The notes under the pieces are model-generated. The model was not told where the DNA came from. It saw nothing but the letters and a program-made list of their open reading frames with translations, and did no database searches. The position numbers were made by a program, and so were the translations under genes. From an uncultured Prevotellaceae bacterium (GTDB taxonomy: Bacteria > Bacteroidota > Bacteroidia > Bacteroidales > Bacteroidaceae): DNA of 64,000 bases. The stretch lies in assembly GCA_902785695.1 (NCBI GenBank), contig CACZZQ010000001.1, positions 1 through 64,000 on the forward strand. Direction: 5' to 3'. Positions within the stretch are counted from its first letter, which is position 1. Each line of letters opens with the position of its first letter. This document shows, piece after piece, positions 1-9,591 of this stretch.

Positions 1-34
1 TCTCAGATGTACCAAAGACTCAACGAAGAAATGC

Positions 35-95
35 ACCCTGCAATTTGAGCTATTGACTACCTACCACTCAAAAATACCCTGCAAAATGAGCTATA
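35..95. repeat. Direct repeat at left edge
   Basis: A 20-nt sequence beginning ACCCTGCAA and ending TGAGCTAT occurs at 35-54 and again at 76-95, a 41-nt period, differing mainly at two central positions. It lies just before the tandem units of the composite element that begins at 108. No gene is evident here. A short open stretch from position 1 to the TGA near 46-48 could be the tail of an upstream gene, but it is too short to identify. Confidence 0.55.
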
Positions 96-107
96 CGCCA
101 AAAAAGT

Positions 108-371
108 GGCATACTTATGAAAATAAGTGGCTTACTTACAAAAAAAAGTGGCTTACTTATGAAAATAAGTGGCATACTTACGAGCACTAAGTGACATAGT
201 TATGAAAAATACAGATGGACATTTGCCACATTTGCCACATTTGACAGTACATTTTTAAACTTTCTCGCGTACGTCTGCGCGTATGCGTGTGTATTATATG
301 TACAGACGTACGCGTGAAAGTTTATAAAAAAATGTGTCAAATGTGGCAAATGTGTCCACTGTCCATCTGTG
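108..371 (+). repeat. Composite repeat element, copy A (tandem units + palindrome)
   Basis: Four tandem units of 21-22 nt start with GGCATACTTA or GGCTTACTTA (108-192), each join forming a small AAGT/ACTT inverted repeat. A fifth diverged unit starts GACATAGTTATG at 193. Next come inverted arms built of 9-nt units (211-256 against about 324-371; for example TTTGCCACA twice on the left). The centre is a GC-rich palindrome: AAACTTTCTCGCGTACGTCTG at 257-277 faces its complement at 303-323 with one mismatch. The same order of parts recurs on the minus strand at 41515-41761. No protein-coding content is seen. It may be a non-autonomous mobile repeat or a structural DNA/RNA site; the function is unknown. 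Confidence 0.8.
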
Positions 372-458
372 TCGTATTGTCTTTTGTATAAAAATAATTG
401 TCAATGTCTATTAATTCGTTTGGTTTTTATGTAAATTTTGCAAATTATGGCTTGCTGG

Positions 459-492
459 TTGTCGATAATTTCGAAAAAAATAGTTAAATTTG
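459..492 (+). promoter_or_regulatory. Putative Bacteroidetes promoter
   Basis: A TAAATTTG box at 485-492 fits the -7 consensus TAnnTTTG, with a TTG at 459-461 as a possible -33 element; the 23-nt gap is slightly long. It would drive rightward transcription into the broken short ORF at 565-687. Confidence 0.4.
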
Positions 493-564
493 TAGGGTAA
501 TTCTATAAACTAACCTCAATAGAATCTTGACAATTAAAATACAATAACTTAAAACATCTGGATT

Positions 565-687
565 ATGAAAAAGAAAGTGAGGCAAGGACACCTACCGAAG
601 GTATGAATGTGCAGTTTGACGATTGACAAACGATTATATTACGAATCGGAAAGTGCCGCCAAAGCGAACCTGAAAGAGCATGATTAG
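565..687 (+). pseudogene. Broken small ORF
   Basis: An ATG at 565 opens a basic 13-residue peptide (MKKKVRQGHLPKV) ended by TGA at 604-606. The same frame restarts at once with ATG at 607 and runs 26 codons to TAG at 685-687. The two halves sit in one frame behind a plausible promoter, so this may be a small gene interrupted by a stop codon or the stump of a deleted one. I do not recognise either piece, and it could be chance. Confidence 0.25.
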
Positions 688-690
688 TAA

Positions 691-788
691 CCGGCCGACC
701 CGGGTCAGCAGATCTGCTGACCTTGGTCGGCCGACTTGCTGACCCGGGTCGGCCGATCTGCTGACCTTGGTCGGCCAGCTTGCTTTGG
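691..788. repeat. 22-bp GC-rich repeats with nested palindromes, 3' of GH31
   Basis: Units starting GGTCGGCC lie at 725-746, 747-768 and 769 onward, a 22-bp period. An inverted version precedes them at 691-724, and TCAGCAGATCTGCTGA there is self-complementary. The array abuts the GH31 stop codon at 791, so on the minus strand it would form a strongly folded 3' end for the seven-gene hydrolase transcript. A role in termination or 3'-end stabilisation is inferred. Confidence 0.7.
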
Positions 789-790
789 GG

Positions 791-3163
791 CTATTTTGCG
801 ATGCTAACCAGCTTTTTCTGTCCGTCGTAGTCTACGGCTTTCTGCTTTCCTTCAGGTGTGACGATGGTGAAGTGGCGCTTCGTGAGCATACCGGGATAGC
901 TGCCTTTACGCTCGTCGATGGTGAGGGTGCGGGCCTTATCGTTCCAGTGGAAGGCGATGGTGGCATACTGACCCTTTTCGTAGTTGTAATTGTCGCCCTC
1001 GTCCTCATAGAGGGTGAAGTCGCCATTGGCACCTGGATAGATGCGCAACTCGAGGTCGTCCCATGCCTTCTCGCCTACATACTGCATCTCAGGACCGAGG
1101 GGCAGGATGCTGCCTGCACGTACGAACATGGGTACGCGGTCGAGGGTGGTCTCAAGGGTCACGTTCTGACCACCTGCGTAGTACTTGCCTGTCCAGAAGT
1201 CATACCATGTGGCTCCCTTCGGCAGATACTTCGTAGCCGTCTTAGTGGCAGTGAAGTCGATGGCACCATTATTGGCACCGTCTGTTGCGTTCTGGCGGTT
1301 CCAGCCAGTCATCGCATCCGTGCGGATTATCTTCTCCTCAGTATATTGTGGGTTCACGATAGGAGCAGCAAGGATGCTACGACCGAACATGAATTCGTCG
1401 GTGAGGTTCCATACGTTCTTATCGGCAGCGAAGTCGCTGAACAATGGGCGCATATAGCTGTCGTTGTTTGAGGTAACCTGCCAAGCGGTGCTATAGAGAT
1501 AAGGTATGAGGCGATAGCGCAGACGGATCTGTTTCTCGATGGCATCATAGACGGGTTCGCCCTTCTGACCGAACTGCCATATCTCGCGAGGCGCGTCGGC
1601 ACCGTGACTACGGAATACAGGGCAGAACAGTCCGTACTGCATCCAGCGCACGTAGAGCTCCTGGAACTGAGGGTTCTTGGGAGCAGAACCACTTCCTTTG
1701 GTGTTGTAGGAACCGCAGAAGAAACCACCAATGTCGGTGTTGAAGTTGGGGTTACCAGTCAGTGAGTAGCTCAGGCCGGCAGGCACCTGCTTACGTAGCA
1801 TATCCCATGAAGAGTTCACGTCGCCGCTCCACATATTTGAACCGTAGTGCTGCTGACCGGCATAGGAAGAGCGAGTCATGATGAAGACGCGCTTAGCCTT
1901 CCCCGTCCCCTCCGAAGGAGGGGTGTCGCGTTGAGCTTGATAGATGCCACGAACGGTCTCCAGGGGGAAGGCATTGCGCTGTGAGCGCCAAGTACCGCCA
2001 TAGACCTTATGAGCATAGTCGCTCTCCTTTGGGTTGAAGAAGTCGGGGTCGGTAGAGTCCATCCACCAGGCATCAGTGCCGTAGTCGTAGAGGGTCTTCA
2101 GGTATTTCCAGTAGATAGCGCGAGCCTCGGGGTGGAAGGCATCATAAACCTTCACGCCAGAAGGATATTTCATCACAGGAGGCCATACGTGCGAGATACC
2201 GCTCTGGGGCCAGGTCTCGAAAGGCATGAGCAGGCCCTTTGCATCGAGCTCGCGGAACTGCTGGGTCATAGGACCGAAGCTGGCCCAGATAGAGATCATG
2301 AAATGGGCGTGCTTCTTGTGTACGTTCTGAATCATCTGCTTTCCGTTAGAGAAGTCCTCGGCGAGGAAGTCCATAGCGTTCCACAGATAGTTAGAGCCCC
2401 AGTACTGCCAGTCCTGAATGATACCGTCGAGGGGTACGTTGAGCGCACGATACTGGTCAACGATGCTCTCGGTCTCCTTCGCACTCTTATAGCGCTCCTT
2501 AGACTGCCAGAAGCCGTAGGTCCATAGGGGGAACATAGGTACGTCGCCAGAGAGGTGGCGCATCTGGGCAATAACGCCGTCGGCACTGCCGCCATACATG
2601 AAGTAATAGTCTACGCCTTGGCCGGCCTCTGAGGTGAACGTCATACCGTTAGCATTATCCTCGAAGAGGGTAGGAGAGTAGTTCTCCCAGTAGAGACCCC
2701 AGCCCTTGATGCTCTGCAGCACGTTCTGGAAGTCCTCCAGATTCGACTGTTCCATGCGTTTCTTCTCACCGCGACGATTCATCTTACCGTTTTGGATGGT
2801 ACCCAGTCCGTAGATGGCCTCGTCTTTATCGAGTTTAAATGTTTGGCTCACCTCCCACTCGTCGCTGTTTTTCCTGATCAGGCTCCAGCCCTCTTCGCGC
2901 AGCAGCACCTTGCCTTTTGCGGTGAGGAAGGTCAGGTTGCCCTGAGCGTCCTGCTTCACGGTAAGCTGGCTGCTCGATGTGGCGTTGCCTTTCTTCGTGA
3001 TGTTCACGTTTTCTGGTTGAGCAATGACCACGAGTGACTTCGTGGGCTGTCCCTTTACTACGTGTACGATACTTGGAGTCATGAACTCAATCTTTACGTC
3101 CTGCTGCGCATGAGCCTGTGTCAGGGCGATGGCCATGATAGCCAGAGATAGTAATCTTTTCAT
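791..3163 (-). CDS. GH31 family alpha-xylosidase/alpha-glucosidase, secreted
   Basis: Hydrolyses terminal alpha-linked xylose or glucose; the neighbours favour alpha-xylosidase acting on hemicellulose side chains. The 790-residue protein has a signal peptide (about 1-19, ending AHA-Q), an N-terminal GH31 beta-sandwich, a TIM barrel (about 215-575) and C-terminal sandwich domains. The nucleophile is D369 in WWMDSTDPD and the likely acid/base is D448 in WSGDVN. It is the last gene of the leftward hydrolase operon, 11 bp after the esterase. Residues about 413-422 (DTPPSEGTGK) look like an in-frame extra segment encoded by a perfect 7-bp-stem hairpin (1907-1923) between two conserved stretches. 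GH31 is sure; the substrate is inferred. Confidence 0.9.
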   Translation of the reverse strand: MKRLLSLAIMAIALTQAHAQQDVKIEFMTPSIVHVVKGQPTKSLVVIAQPENVNITKKGNATSSSQLTVKQDAQGNLTFLTAKGKVLLREEGWSLIRKNSDEWEVSQTFKLDKDEAIYGLGTIQNGKMNRRGEKKRMEQSNLEDFQNVLQSIKGWGLYWENYSPTLFEDNANGMTFTSEAGQGVDYYFMYGGSADGVIAQMRHLSGDVPMFPLWTYGFWQSKERYKSAKETESIVDQYRALNVPLDGIIQDWQYWGSNYLWNAMDFLAEDFSNGKQMIQNVHKKHAHFMISIWASFGPMTQQFRELDAKGLLMPFETWPQSGISHVWPPVMKYPSGVKVYDAFHPEARAIYWKYLKTLYDYGTDAWWMDSTDPDFFNPKESDYAHKVYGGTWRSQRNAFPLETVRGIYQAQRDTPPSEGTGKAKRVFIMTRSSYAGQQHYGSNMWSGDVNSSWDMLRKQVPAGLSYSLTGNPNFNTDIGGFFCGSYNTKGSGSAPKNPQFQELYVRWMQYGLFCPVFRSHGADAPREIWQFGQKGEPVYDAIEKQIRLRYRLIPYLYSTAWQVTSNNDSYMRPLFSDFAADKNVWNLTDEFMFGRSILAAPIVNPQYTEEKIIRTDAMTGWNRQNATDGANNGAIDFTATKTATKYLPKGATWYDFWTGKYYAGGQNVTLETTLDRVPMFVRAGSILPLGPEMQYVGEKAWDDLELRIYPGANGDFTLYEDEGDNYNYEKGQYATIAFHWNDKARTLTIDERKGSYPGMLTKRHFTIVTPEGKQKAVDYDGQKKLVSIAK

Positions 3164-3174
3164 GTTGGTTTTAA

Positions 3175-4548
3175 TTAGTCAAAGAATATCTTCTTGTTGT
3201 TTTTGATATAGATGTTGCCTGCCTTGGGATTCTTCACCCTCATGCCTGTGAGAGTGAAGAGGTCGTTGCTGACTGATTGGCGATGAGAGGGCTTCTGAAT
3301 GCTGGCTTCCAGTAATTCTTCTTCAGTGACAGAGTTGATGACAATATCCGTGATAGTAATGACATCGGTTGATGACGGACGGGTAATGGTCAACTTGTAC
3401 TCACCCCAGCCGTCTTCTACCTTAAAATAGAGGTTGGCTTCACCGTTGGCAGAAATGGTGTCGCTTAATATCAGGTTCTTCTTGCCCGTGAGTTTCTGAA
3501 TGTTGACAGCAATCTGTATGGTGTCGCTACCTTCACTCTTGAAATGGAGTTTGTAGAAGCCGTTGTCGAACTGCAAGGAACGATAGACATTCTTGTTCGT
3601 AGTGTTATATTGTGTACCACCGAATTTGAGCAGCGTTTTTTGGCTGTTCATCGTCCAGCCGTGGTTCTTTGGGGTATAGCCCTCTTCCTCAATGCGGGGA
3701 CACCATTTCAATGTGGTGTCGCAAGGAGTATCAAGGGTGTACTGCTTGAAGAAGTTCCACATGGTCTTTGAGGAGTTCCCTTCATCAGTATTGCCAGTAT
3801 AGGGGCTGTGGCCCATACCGTCCATCTCATAATAGACATAAGGGAAGCTGCCTTCAGCGGCCTCGTAGATGCTCTTGGTATACTTGCCACTGACGATGGT
3901 CTTCTTTGGTACGGGATTGGCACCCATGCGGGCCACCATCTCATCTACGATGGCAGGCATTTTTTCATATAACACGAAATTGTCGGCCTTACCGTGAATA
4001 TGCAGGAAAGGCACGGGACGCCACCCGGTGTGACGCAGGTGGAACTCGTTGATAGGGTATCCGCTGATGCTGGCAAAGGCTGCGAAGATGTCGCTGCAGA
4101 CGTTGCTCAAGGCATAGGTCATCATACCACCATTAGAGAATCCGCAGCAGTAGAGACGTTTGCGGTCAATCTTATATCTCGATGCCACATCCTCGATGAC
4201 TGCCTTCAGAAACTTCACGTCGAAGTTGTCCTCGCCAGTGGCTGTCCAGCCGTTAGCCGATCCACCGAAACCAATGGGAAAAGGAGTCGGCTTGCCTTGC
4301 GGGTAGGCCACAATGCATCCCGCCCAATCGGCGACATCAGTACCGAAGGGACTCTTGTCGTTGCTGCCTCCATTGGCACCGTGGAGTGACAGCACAAACG
4401 GACAGTTGTCCTCGATGTTATTAGGTACGTAGAGCTTGTAAGTGCGGCTCTCACCGTCTACCTTGATGGTGACATCTTTCTCTACTTTCGCAGCCTGCAG
4501 TATCATGGTGCTGCATACGGTAATCAGTAAAGTTAAAATTTTACTCAT
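3175..4548 (-). CDS. CE1-type (feruloyl/acetyl-xylan) esterase with C-terminal sorting-like tail
   Basis: An alpha/beta hydrolase of the LpqC/PHB-depolymerase-like CE1 group, which typically frees ferulate or acetate from xylan. Residues 1-20 form a signal peptide. HGANGG (56-61) supplies the oxyanion region; the nucleophile is S138 in GFSNGG, with D189 (HGKADN) and H247 (GMGHSP) completing the triad. The catalytic domain ends near 280. A beta-rich accessory region follows, and the last ~28 residues (LTGMRVKNP...GNIYIKNNKK) match the short tail also found on the GH95, GH43 and remnant proteins here, resembling a T9SS type A sorting domain. It lies 5 bp after GH95 and 11 bp before GH31, in the same operon. 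Ferulate specificity is inferred from context. Confidence 0.83.
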   Translation of the reverse strand: MSKILTLLITVCSTMILQAAKVEKDVTIKVDGESRTYKLYVPNNIEDNCPFVLSLHGANGGSNDKSPFGTDVADWAGCIVAYPQGKPTPFPIGFGGSANGWTATGEDNFDVKFLKAVIEDVASRYKIDRKRLYCCGFSNGGMMTYALSNVCSDIFAAFASISGYPINEFHLRHTGWRPVPFLHIHGKADNFVLYEKMPAIVDEMVARMGANPVPKKTIVSGKYTKSIYEAAEGSFPYVYYEMDGMGHSPYTGNTDEGNSSKTMWNFFKQYTLDTPCDTTLKWCPRIEEEGYTPKNHGWTMNSQKTLLKFGGTQYNTTNKNVYRSLQFDNGFYKLHFKSEGSDTIQIAVNIQKLTGKKNLILSDTISANGEANLYFKVEDGWGEYKLTITRPSSTDVITITDIVINSVTEEELLEASIQKPSHRQSVSNDLFTLTGMRVKNPKAGNIYIKNNKKIFFD

Positions 4549-4553
4549 TGTAT

Positions 4554-7190
4554 TTAGTGTTTGATGATTTTCTTTCCGTTAATAATGTTGATGCCTTTTT
4601 GGGAGATACCAAACTGTCGGCCGCCCAGGTCGTGTATGGCTTGAGATTTAATGTTAGAGGCTTCTTGCGTCCCTTCGGTAGCAAGCGTCCTTCGGCCGAG
4701 CGGAGATTTGATGCCAGTTTCCACATAGCCTTTCTTGAAGATATGGTATTCACCGCCAGCAACGGTCTGCAAATCGTATTCATATACCTGTTTTACTTTC
4801 AGCGACGGCTTTGAAGTGAGCGATTTTGCCAGCAGGGGTTCCTTAATATCGGCAGGGGCAAAGAGCGGATTGGGACAATCGCCATCGGCAGGTGTAAGCC
4901 CCTCACCCTCCAATTCTACGTATGAGCGAAGACGGGCCGTGCCTCCAATAGCAGAGCGGATGACAGCTTTCGCAAGTGTGCTGTTTTCCCATTCCATATT
5001 TACTTCGAAGGCTCCTCTGGCTTTCAGTCCGCTAACGCTGCCTTGTGTCCATGTTGAGGGTAGAGCCGGCAACAGGTGGATGGCACCGTCGTGACTTTGG
5101 AGCAACATCTCGGCAATACCAGCTGTGGCACCGAAGTTTCCGTCAATCTGGAAGGGCGGGTGAGCATCGAAGAGATTGGGGTAGGTTCGGCCATCGGGAT
5201 ATTGTGATGTCACATCATCAGAAGGCAATAGCTTCAGCATATTCTTCAGGATAGTCAATGCATGGGTGCCGTCGAGCATACGAGCCCAGAAGCAGATCTT
5301 CCAGCCCAGACTCCATCCTGTAGCAGCATCGCCACGGTCGGTCAGCGTCTGCTTGGCAGCAGCGAAGAGCTCGTTATGGCTATAGGGTGAAATCTGATTT
5401 GAGGGGAACAGACCGTAGAGATGCGATATGTGGCGGTGCTGTTTTTCACTGCCATCGGCATCGATGAGCCACTCCTGCAACTGCTTCCTACTGCCAATCT
5501 GCATGGGAGGAAGCTGGGAGAGGGTAGAGGTAAGACGGTTGATATAAGAAGTATCTTCGTCTAAAATCAGGGCTGCTCGCAGCGTATTTGAAAGCGCATC
5601 GAACACAATCTGATTATCCATCGTACAACCGGCGGTGATAGGTGTAGACTTGCCTGCAGGTCCTTGTTCTGGACTGACGGAAGGCACTACTACCAACCAG
5701 TTGTCATAGTTGGGATGTGGTACCATGTAGTCCAGATAGAAGTCGGCAGTACCTTTAATGACGGGATACCATTGGCGTAAAAAGTCCTTGTCGCCTGTAT
5801 AGAGATAGTGCTGCCACAAGTGGGTGGCAAGCCAAGCACCACCGTTGGGATACATACCCCAGAACGCACCATCGACAGGGCCTGCTATACGCCACAGGTC
5901 GGTGTTGTGATGGGCCATCCAACCGCTGCATCCATACATTTTTTTCGCAGTGATAGCCCCAGTCTCACTCAGGTCACGTATCATGTTGAAGAAAGGCTCG
6001 TTAGTCTCTGTGAGGTTGCACACCTCAGAAGGCCAATAGTTCATCTCGGCATTGATGTTGATGGTGTATTTCGAGTCCCAAGGTGCATCTTGCTTGTCGT
6101 TCCATAGTCCTTGAAGGTTGGCTGGCTGACTGCCTGGCTGCGAACTGCTGATAAGCAGGTAGCGACCGTAGTTGAACAGCAGTGATACCATACCCCAGTC
6201 CTTGCTGCCCGTGAACTTGTTGAGGCGATTCTCTGTGGTCAACTGGCTATTGGATGTTGAAGGCAGATACAGCTTTACACGACCGTACTGTTGCTGATAA
6301 GCCTCCACATGGCGACTCAGCAGCTCTTCAAAGTTGAATTGACTGGCACCGTTCAGATACGACAATGTCTTTTTCGAGGCATTTCCCGTTACGTCTTTAT
6401 AGGTTACATAATTGGTAGCGGCAGTGATGAAAATGGTAGCCTTGGTATAGTCCGTAACACTCACTGTGCCATCAGTGTTGTAAGTCACGGTTCCGTCGCT
6501 TTTCACTTGATATCTGAGTGTTGCTTTTAGTTTGGAGGTAATGCCCTCATGATCTACTCCGTTGATAGTAGCTGTCATACCGTCGTTGCTCTTGGTATAG
6601 CTGGTTTGGTACGGGGCAGAGTGCTTCAGTGTGAACGTATTGAGTGAATCGGCCTCAACATATACCACAATGACGCTGTCAGTCATAGAGGCGAACGAAG
6701 TCCTGCGGAAATGGTGACCTTCATAGTCGAAATTGACCGTCGAGACGGCTCTTTGCAGGTCGAGTTCGCGTTCGTAATTCTGGGCACCAGCAAGTTTAAT
6801 GCCTTTATGAACGATTTTCAGACTGCCCAGTGTGAGGTATTTCATACCGTGAGGTCCCTTGATGAACTTCTGGTTGATGAGGCTCTCGGCATCACTCTCC
6901 TTGCCTTCGAAAATCAGTTGGCGTACTTTGTCCAGACTACTGAGTGCTGTAGTGCTGTTGTTGTTATGAGGACCGCCACTCCAGAAGGTGTCTTCATTAA
7001 GCTGAATTTCGTCGGTTACAACACCGCCTTTAATCATGCCGCCCAGTCGACCGTTGCCGATAGGGTATGACTCCAGCCATATCTTGGCGGGTTTGTCATC
7101 CCACAAACGATTGGTATTGTCGCTGTCCTGTGCAGAGAGGGAACAGCAGAGTCCCACCAGCATCAGAAATGAAAGAACAGACTTTTTCAT
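4554..7190 (-). CDS. GH95 alpha-L-fucosidase / alpha-L-galactosidase, secreted
   Basis: Inverting exo-enzyme removing alpha-1,2-L-fucose or alpha-L-galactose. I start at [10 protein letters not shown], which gives a normal signal peptide (cleavage near LSA-Q, residue 20). An upstream in-frame ATG at 7217 overlaps the GH127 stop but would add nine polar residues before the signal. The N-terminal domain carries the family hallmark IGNGRLGGM (44-52). Catalytic residues match the GH95 pattern: N378/N380 in [12 protein letters not shown]508 in SVSPEQG and D683 in [11 protein letters not shown]. After the final sandwich comes a repetitive linker (about 820-850) and a tail GGRQ...[12 protein letters not shown] like the sorting tail of its neighbours. 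It is in the operon between GH127 and CE1. Family certain, sugar not resolved. Confidence 0.93.
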   Translation of the reverse strand: MKKSVLSFLMLVGLCCSLSAQDSDNTNRLWDDKPAKIWLESYPIGNGRLGGMIKGGVVTDEIQLNEDTFWSGGPHNNNSTTALSSLDKVRQLIFEGKESDAESLINQKFIKGPHGMKYLTLGSLKIVHKGIKLAGAQNYERELDLQRAVSTVNFDYEGHHFRRTSFASMTDSVIVVYVEADSLNTFTLKHSAPYQTSYTKSNDGMTATINGVDHEGITSKLKATLRYQVKSDGTVTYNTDGTVSVTDYTKATIFITAATNYVTYKDVTGNASKKTLSYLNGASQFNFEELLSRHVEAYQQQYGRVKLYLPSTSNSQLTTENRLNKFTGSKDWGMVSLLFNYGRYLLISSSQPGSQPANLQGLWNDKQDAPWDSKYTININAEMNYWPSEVCNLTETNEPFFNMIRDLSETGAITAKKMYGCSGWMAHHNTDLWRIAGPVDGAFWGMYPNGGAWLATHLWQHYLYTGDKDFLRQWYPVIKGTADFYLDYMVPHPNYDNWLVVVPSVSPEQGPAGKSTPITAGCTMDNQIVFDALSNTLRAALILDEDTSYINRLTSTLSQLPPMQIGSRKQLQEWLIDADGSEKQHRHISHLYGLFPSNQISPYSHNELFAAAKQTLTDRGDAATGWSLGWKICFWARMLDGTHALTILKNMLKLLPSDDVTSQYPDGRTYPNLFDAHPPFQIDGNFGATAGIAEMLLQSHDGAIHLLPALPSTWTQGSVSGLKARGAFEVNMEWENSTLAKAVIRSAIGGTARLRSYVELEGEGLTPADGDCPNPLFAPADIKEPLLAKSLTSKPSLKVKQVYEYDLQTVAGGEYHIFKKGYVETGIKSPLGRRTLATEGTQEASNIKSQAIHDLGGRQFGISQKGINIINGKKIIKH

Positions 7191-7213
7191 TGTATCTTCT
7201 AAGTGTTTGGTTG

Positions 7214-9586
7214 TCATTGTCTGATAAGTCGCACACCGTATATTTCGCCCACCTGCTTGCCTTGCTTTGCTACAAACTTGATGCGCACTTGGGTCTTACC
7301 CTTCACGAGATCAGCAGGGATGGGGTAGTCCTCGGTCTTGAACTGCGAGGTACGCCACTTGTGGGTGTTGTTCACGCTGCACATCAGTTGGTCGTCAACC
7401 ATAATATCGAACTCGCACGTACGCCATTCGTCCTGTCCCCAGAACGTCAGACGGAGGGTTAGTTCGGTTTCACCGCCTGTCTGCATCAAATAACTGAAAT
7501 AGTGACCGTTGCGGGCATCACGGAAGAATATGTCGTTGGTATTACCTGTGTTGGAGCGGTCGGTCTCCATCTTGTGGTCAGTCTCGGGCTGTTGTTCACC
7601 AGGCTGCACCTTATCAACGGTGCGAGCTTCAAGGGCCTGACGCTCCTGCTCTTCACGTGCCAGACGCTCCAGATAGTCCTTGTGCGTCTTCTCTGTCAGT
7701 GCGAGCCAGTAAATCATATAGCGTGAGTCGTGGATTTCGAAGAAGGGTTGGAGTATGCCAGAGATACTATTTTCCATCTTCGTTTTCAACATGAAGTGCA
7801 ATGGTTGTCCATCAATGGGGGTTATCTGCTCTGCTATCGCATCGATGTTGTCGTTGACGAGGATAGGCGCTTCGTTGATGGGGAGCTTCTTACCACTGGC
7901 ATACTGTCCGAAACGGCTATCGTCAGCCACGAGATGTGCCAAGTCTTCCGTACCTGTCTTCATGCCGAGCAGAATAGGGCCGTGCATCAGGGCGATATAT
8001 TGCGGCACGTTGGGCAGGTATTTGACGCTGTTGTGCATGGGGAACGTCACTTCAACGACGTCGCCTTTTTTCCATTTGCGATTGATCGTGACGTAGCTGG
8101 ACGGGCCGCTGATGATGTCAACGGGCTTGCCGTTGACGCTAACCTTGAAATCACCTGGCTTTACCCAACCAGGATAGCGCACCAAGAGGGGGAACTCGAC
8201 CTTTCCACTGGTAATGGTGATCTTACTCGATTCTGCGTAAGGGAATGCCGTCTCCTGTTTCAGGGTGAGGCCCTTTTCCTTCCAATTCAGCTCAGAGGCT
8301 ACGAAGAGGTTCACGTAAAGTGCATTACCCACATGGGTATAGATGAACTGTCCGTACTTACCGTGATTCTCCATACCAGTGCCCACGCAGCACCACATGG
8401 CCTCGTTGGGTGCCGAGTAGTTGCGATAATGACGGGGACGGGCGGAAGTGAAGTAGACGTAGCCACCGTGCTCAGGATGCTGACTGGAGAGGATATGGTT
8501 GAATGTGGCCAATTCGTAGTAGTCGGCATAGCGGGCCTCGGGGTTACGACGGTGCATATCCTCGGTCAGTTTCAACATATTGTTGGTGTTGCAGGTCTCA
8601 GGGCCATCGATGTCGTTGACGAAGTCGATGCAAGCCTCCTTGCTGGGGAAGTGCTCGCGACGCGAGTTACCGCCAAAAGCCAACGAACGCTCGCCCGTCA
8701 CAATGTCCCAGAAGTAGTTGGCAGCCTCGTGAAAAGGCTCGCTCCCTGAAAGTTCGCTGATGCGCTCGAAGCCCACGACCTTAGGTACCTGCGTGTTGGC
8801 ATGCATATTGTCGAGACAATCTTGGCGCTGCGACATGGGTGTGAGCAGTCGACGGTGCGAGAAACGCGTGGCAGCGAAGAGATATTTGGGTTCTTTCGTA
8901 ATGGCATAGGCATCGGCCAGCACCTCGTTCATGCCACCGTGCTCGTTATCTAGCATTCGCTCCATCTGAGCGTCCGACAAGCCTGCCGTGAGGTCGGTAG
9001 CCCAGTCGCAGAAGCCTAGGAAAAGTGTCTTGGCCTGCTCGTTGCCGCAATACAACCACGCGTCACGCAAACCGGCGTACATCTTATGAAGGTTATAGAA
9101 TGGTGCCCACGAGCCGAAATAGACGCCAAAGTCTCCCTTTTTGAAGTTCGACCAGATGCGCTCGCTGTTGGGCATGCCGCCTACGTAGCCCTTGCCCCAG
9201 TCGGGATGGTTCTTGACGTTGGCATCGGCACAGAGCTGCAGTTCACTGATCATGTACTCCATGCGGCGGCGACACTCCTCATTGCCCGTGGCGGCATTCA
9301 TAGCCATCGCCGTCAGGTAGTGACCACCCACGTGGCCGTCGAGCCCGTCCCAGTTGGGATAGGTCTTGGCTCTTGGTTCCAACCCCGCCTCCTTGCGGTA
9401 GGGCGCCAGCAGACGGTCAACATCGTACTTCAGCAGCGTCTCAATGTTCAGGTCGCGTGCTTTCTTTAGCGGACCGTCCAACAGAGTTACATCACCAAGG
9501 GGAAACTCGTCGGCATACAGTTTGTCTTGCGCATTGCCAGCTACCACAGCAGCTGTCATCAACATCGTTGTTAATAGTTTCTTCAT
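7214..9586 (-). CDS. GH127/GH146 (DUF1680) beta-L-arabinofuranosidase, secreted
   Basis: Retaining enzyme that removes beta-L-arabinofuranose with a zinc-bound cysteine nucleophile. Signal peptide about 1-19. The (alpha/alpha)6 barrel starts with the family signature [16 protein letters not shown] (81-96). The zinc site is visible: E330 and C332 in [10 protein letters not shown], and C399-C400 in MWCCVGTG, with C399 the expected nucleophile. The C-terminal part is a beta-sandwich followed by an extra domain (about 640-790) with a charged linker ([18 protein letters not shown]) typical of long Bacteroidales members. GH127 and GH146 share this fold and I cannot separate them by eye. Co-transcribed: 5 bp after GH29, with its stop near or overlapping the start of GH95. 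Confidence 0.92.
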   Translation of the reverse strand: MKKLLTTMLMTAAVVAGNAQDKLYADEFPLGDVTLLDGPLKKARDLNIETLLKYDVDRLLAPYRKEAGLEPRAKTYPNWDGLDGHVGGHYLTAMAMNAATGNEECRRRMEYMISELQLCADANVKNHPDWGKGYVGGMPNSERIWSNFKKGDFGVYFGSWAPFYNLHKMYAGLRDAWLYCGNEQAKTLFLGFCDWATDLTAGLSDAQMERMLDNEHGGMNEVLADAYAITKEPKYLFAATRFSHRRLLTPMSQRQDCLDNMHANTQVPKVVGFERISELSGSEPFHEAANYFWDIVTGERSLAFGGNSRREHFPSKEACIDFVNDIDGPETCNTNNMLKLTEDMHRRNPEARYADYYELATFNHILSSQHPEHGGYVYFTSARPRHYRNYSAPNEAMWCCVGTGMENHGKYGQFIYTHVGNALYVNLFVASELNWKEKGLTLKQETAFPYAESSKITITSGKVEFPLLVRYPGWVKPGDFKVSVNGKPVDIISGPSSYVTINRKWKKGDVVEVTFPMHNSVKYLPNVPQYIALMHGPILLGMKTGTEDLAHLVADDSRFGQYASGKKLPINEAPILVNDNIDAIAEQITPIDGQPLHFMLKTKMENSISGILQPFFEIHDSRYMIYWLALTEKTHKDYLERLAREEQERQALEARTVDKVQPGEQQPETDHKMETDRSNTGNTNDIFFRDARNGHYFSYLMQTGGETELTLRLTFWGQDEWRTCEFDIMVDDQLMCSVNNTHKWRTSQFKTEDYPIPADLVKGKTQVRIKFVAKQGKQVGEIYGVRLIRQ

Positions 9587-9591
9587 ATATC

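Noticed and set aside
1..48. Possible C-terminal tail of an upstream gene ending at the TGA near position 46-48
   Set aside because: Only about 15 codons are visible and the end overlaps the direct repeat at 35-54; not enough to support a gene call.
108..192. Possible CRISPR array from regularly spaced repeats (also 24154-24283 and 41675-41761)
   Set aside because: Units are contiguous 21-22 nt tandem copies with no unique spacers, and no cas genes are nearby.
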